Shown: piece after piece, positions 60,951-64,000 of the stretch
Numbering within the stretch: the first letter of the stretch is position 1
How the letters are laid out: every line of letters begins with the position of its first letter
Origin: Clitoria ternatea
Taxonomy: Eukaryota > Streptophyta > Magnoliopsida > Fabales > Fabaceae
Reading direction: 5' to 3'
Length of the DNA: 64,000 bases
NCBI GenBank assembly: GCA_037962975.1
Contig: CM075675.1
Coordinates: 45,120,501-45,184,500, forward strand
Program-made: the position numbers and the translations under genes
The notes under the pieces: generated by a model
Databases searched by the model: none
What the model was told of the DNA's origin: nothing
The model's input: the letters and a program-made list of their open reading frames with translations, nothing else

Positions 60951-61400
60951 TGTTGTTGTGGGAAGTCTCACATGGAAAAAATATAAAGGGAGGGGGTTCC
61001 TTCCTAGCTTATATAAGGAAACCCCCTCCTTTAGTTTTAAATCATCCCAACAAGAGCCTAATTAATTATAAGGGCTTTTGTGTATTCTTTCTCTCCCTTT
61101 TGTAATATTTCTAGAGTGAAATATTAATTGAGTGGTGTCCGAGGACGTAGGAAAAATTAGCCAAACCTCGTTAAATTCTAGTGTTCTTTATTGGTTATTT
61201 AATAACTTTATTTTTAGTAGCTGTTGTGAGTTATTGTGCTATTAATTGCATAGAAAATTCTGTCTAAGGAGATTGGGTATTAAGTGGGACCGTTTGTGAC
61301 CCCTCCAGTCTTTCCTGGAAATTAGTAAGTGCAATTTTTAATACAATTATTTACGCACTACAATTGAAGATGGGTGGAACATTATTTCAGTTCCACAACA
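60951..61400 (+). repeat. 3' LTR of copia element
   Basis: 450 bp, TGTTGTTGTGGGAAG to TTCCACAACA, followed by the target duplication CATTT. Confidence 0.95.
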
Positions 61401-61405
61401 CATTT

Positions 61406-62428
61406 GATCAATTTACGTGCTTCCTAACCAAAAGCACAAATCATATTTTACCAAATGATTAGTGATTTTCAACTGATGGGACCACTAAATAGACTTGGTT
61501 TGGTTTAATTACTTTGAGATTAAAAACACGGTACTAAGATCCTGCAGGTCCTGTAATGAGCAATCTAGTAACAGCTTTAGGTTTTAACCTTTAAGTGGAA
61601 CGGAGAATGGCCCGGATGTGAGATCAGCTGAGCTATTGCTAATTAAGCTTAGATTGAATTAAGGATGTAAAGCTGTAAAATTAATCAAATGTCTTCCATG
61701 AGTTAAAATAAACTCATCTACTCCATTTTTTTTCATAAGCTCCCTCATTTAACTTCTCTTTAAGTAAGGGTGCACAAGCTAACTGATACGAGAGAATTTG
61801 ATTACTTTACCCCCTTAAGCTTGTGTTATTTTCTTCTGTTATTCCAGAATCCAAATTTATTAATTGAGAGTTTAGAATAACTGTAACTTTGGGTATAGCA
61901 TGAGTGTCTAATTGCACATTATAGTGGGAAAAATGAATTTGTTAGACAAGGGTTTGTGTCTGTGTTGTTTTGATGTTGATTAGATCATTTACACACTCGC
62001 TAGTGTAATGAGAATTCATTGAGATACACCTGCACCATTCAAAAGCACAACAAACCACAATATTCTGAGTGTTGAATCTTTTAATTAAATTTTCAATCAT
62101 TCTTGCCTCTCCATTATAAATTATTAATTGGTCAAACAAGCTACGGTCCATATGCATTAATTTCATGTCTATTAATTAATTTTTAGCATGTAAAATTACT
62201 ATGAACATGAAAATAAGAACTACATTGCACAGCTCAAAAACATATTAAATAAAATGAAATAAAATAAATTAAAACGACTCTAATTTTCTTGCTCCAATTT
62301 GAATTGTGCTAGTTAAAATTCTAGTATTTCCTCTAAACGTATATATTTGTTCATTCCAATTGAGTTCTTTATTTAAAAGGTATTTCAACTCATAATTGAT
62401 TTTAATAAAATTTCCATGTTTACCAAAT
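61406..62428. other. Intergenic DNA right of the copia element, no gene seen
   Basis: No coding sequence recognised; moderately AT-rich, with only stop-limited short frames. Confidence 0.45.
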
Positions 62429-63245
62429 CACTAGTGCATTTTGGGCCTATAAGCACGGTTATTTTGGGCCTTTAAACACGGTTCCAGAACCGTGCTTGTT
62501 CCCAGCGTGATGGAAAGTTAGCACATTTTAGCACGTTTTTGAACCGTGTTTAAAAGTGGCACCTATAAGCACGGTTATGGCAGAACCGTGCTTAAAAAGC
62601 TCAGATCCATTCATCCATTCGACAGATCCATTCGTCCAGGTCAAACAATTCACCCAACCTCATTCGACCAAAATTTCAAAACACCGTTTGTTTAGGCTCT
62701 AGAGCAGATCTGCCATAACCGTTTGTTTAAGCTCTCGACCTCTTCATTGGTAACATATATCCAAAGACAACCTTGCTGATCCCATCTGACAACTAGAAAT
62801 TGACAAGAGAAAGAGAAAATTAAAAAATGGAAAAAAAGGAGAAAAGAAAGAAATGTTATGATATGATACCTGGTGGGAACGATGGGCGGAGGAAGGAGGA
62901 GCTTTTAAACTCATTACAATTCCTAACAAATAAATAATAATGAAAATGAGGGGTAAAAATAGAAACCTGTATGTGCGTGAGTAGATGACCAACATCAAGG
63001 GGGAGCACGAATGGAAACCTTCGTAGAGAGAAAGAGAGAAGAAGAACACCTTTTTATTTTAATGGAGGGAGGAGGAAGAAGAGGAGGGAAATGAAACAAC
63101 GCTTAAGTTTTCGAGAAAATGACCCTATAAGCACGGTTCCCCTCAGAACCGTGCTAATAGCTCAATTATTTTACTACTTTTAAGCACGGGTCCCTTCCAA
63201 CCGTCTTCGTATCTAGCCTTTTAAGCACGGGTCCCTCACAACCGT
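62429..63245. mobile_element. CACTA-like non-autonomous element with AAGCACGGTT repeats
   Basis: Starts CACTAGTGCATTTTGGGCC. Subterminal words TAAGCACGGTT/AACCGTGCTT occur in both orientations at 62450-62600 and again at 63125-63240, around a non-coding middle. This is a different motif family from the TAGCGACGG elements. The right terminus is not seen and may be cut by the LTR that starts near 63276. Confidence 0.5.
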
Positions 63246-63275
63246 TGTGAACACCTCTTTCGGTCCGGCCCAAAT

Positions 63276-64000
63276 TGTTATAACACCGGACCCAGCCTTG
63301 AAGTTGGCAACACCGGACAAGGCCTAAGTTAACACCGGACCGATGTCATGCGCCGGAGCAGAATGACAGGCCAGTCCGGCCCCAAGGAAAGTGGACAGAT
63401 TAAGATAGGCACACCGGCCCCTGTGATTACATTGAAAGATTCAGCCGGTGTGAAGACACAGGTAATGGTTCTTAAGGCCCCACATCGGATCAATGGAGAC
63501 TCCGTCCAACCAATGGCTTTGCTAACCGGTGTCATAAATTTGACAACGGAGGGACGAGGTCGGAAGCTTATGCGCGGTGACCTGGAATCGCACTCCCTGG
63601 AAAATGGCAGACAGGGAGGCGGAAGTGGGCAATTAAAAAAAACCCCACTGAAAACCCTGCTCCCCACCAATGATAATGGCCAGAGCTGCGCACCACTACA
63701 CGAATGGGTGAGTGGGAGTTCTGGTTGTCCCAAAACCCTCAGCCCATGACTTGAAGGCCCTATAAATGCCCCAACCAAGGGAGCTCAGGGGGTTGGTTCC
63801 TGAGATTCTCCCTCTTCGCGAGAGAACTCTTCTGAAATTCTCTCCGATTCCTCAAGACCTTTAATTGACCTCCCCACCTGAAACCAGTGGACTGGCCTTA
63901 GTCACCACAAAAGACCCCCTTAGTTCGAAAAAGGTTTGAAGTTTTTTTTACTACACAAAGCCACTGCTCCTACATCGTCCATACCCTGAACATGCTCCGT
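63276..64000 (+). mobile_element. LTR start of another Ty3-like element, cut by the window edge
   Basis: TGTTATAACACCGGACCC opens a GC-richer stretch with repeated CCGG words (ACACCGGAC, GTCCGGCCCC, AACCGGTG). A TATA box (TATAAATG at 63761) is followed by a leader (CTCCCTCTTCGCGAGAGAAC). The CCGG-rich U3 start resembles TCCGGTCCTAACACCGGCCC of the gag-only element at 7338. Long open frames at 63329-63778 on both strands lie inside this U3 and are probably not genes. Confidence 0.5.

Larger units (their letters stand above)
56273..61400 (+). mobile_element. Ty1-copia LTR retrotransposon, complete but coding-defective
   Basis: 5128 bp with two LTRs (448 and 450 bp), a CATTT target duplication, the initiator-methionine tRNA primer site TGGTATCAGAGC, a polypurine tract before the 3' LTR, and the copia domain order gag, protease, integrase, reverse transcriptase, RNase H. 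By my alignment the LTRs differ by 15 substitutions, 14 of them transitions, and one 2-bp indel. The insertion is therefore fairly young compared with its surroundings. Tork-like lineage is a guess. Confidence 0.95.

Noticed and set aside
63329..63778. Overlapping long frames on both strands (149 and 133 residues)
   Set aside because: They lie in the GC-richer U3 of an LTR; GC-rich DNA lowers stop frequency, and neither shows a known domain.

Overview
This is a plant nuclear window, almost certainly from a legume of the soybean/bean group and most likely Glycine. The evidence is a tandem pair of PPVYK-type proline-rich cell-wall protein genes of the soybean PRP kind, very AT-rich intergenic DNA, intron-containing genes, and dense nested transposons. 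Host genes are few: two small PRP genes (8444-8740 and 18849-19055, both +), an intact-looking four-exon plastid acyl carrier protein gene (42798-43783, +), a decayed CC-NB-LRR resistance gene (10392-12468, -) and a stub of a mechanosensitive-channel-like gene (30260-30499, +). Everything else is transposons, their relics, or AT-rich DNA in which no gene is visible.

Left third (1-21700). A gag-only Ty3-like element in minus orientation (1931-7338) carries several unrelated tandem arrays, including about 30 copies of a 48-bp unit that folds into a hairpin. It lies in the upstream region of PRP gene 1. PRP gene 2 lies about 10.4 kb downstream with a matching TATA region, and a matching upstream block sits at nearly the same distance from both genes once the element is subtracted. 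The NBS-LRR pseudogene lies between the two PRP genes. A CACTA-like end is seen at 20946.

Middle (21700-39300). This is layered LTR-type relics: copia-like LTRs at about 23880-25960 and 32940-34850, and LTRs with TGTAACATCC...GGATGTTACA ends on both strands. It also holds a group II intron domain V-like hairpin at 23153-23196 and a MITE-like element at 31312-31996. Short palindromic motifs are amplified inside several of these LTRs.

CACTA cluster (39300-52100). A complete CACTA element (39552-45221, 3-bp target duplication CTT) sits inside the coding sequence of the tnpA-like gene of an older CACTA element of the same family. Removing it with one copy of the CTT makes the older frame continuous. 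The inner element carries a decayed tnpA-like gene on the minus strand and the complete ACP gene, introns included, on the plus strand. This looks like DNA-level capture of a whole plastid fatty-acid-synthesis gene and is the most striking item in the window. The 5' end of a third family member starts at 50824.

Right end (52100-64000). There is an Athila-like LTR relic, then a complete Ty1-copia element (56273-61400) with 448/450-bp LTRs, target duplication CATTT and a gag-pol broken by several stops and frameshifts. A further CACTA-like repeat with AAGCACGGTT motifs begins at 62429, and the start of another LTR runs off the window edge. No tRNA, rRNA or CRISPR features were seen.
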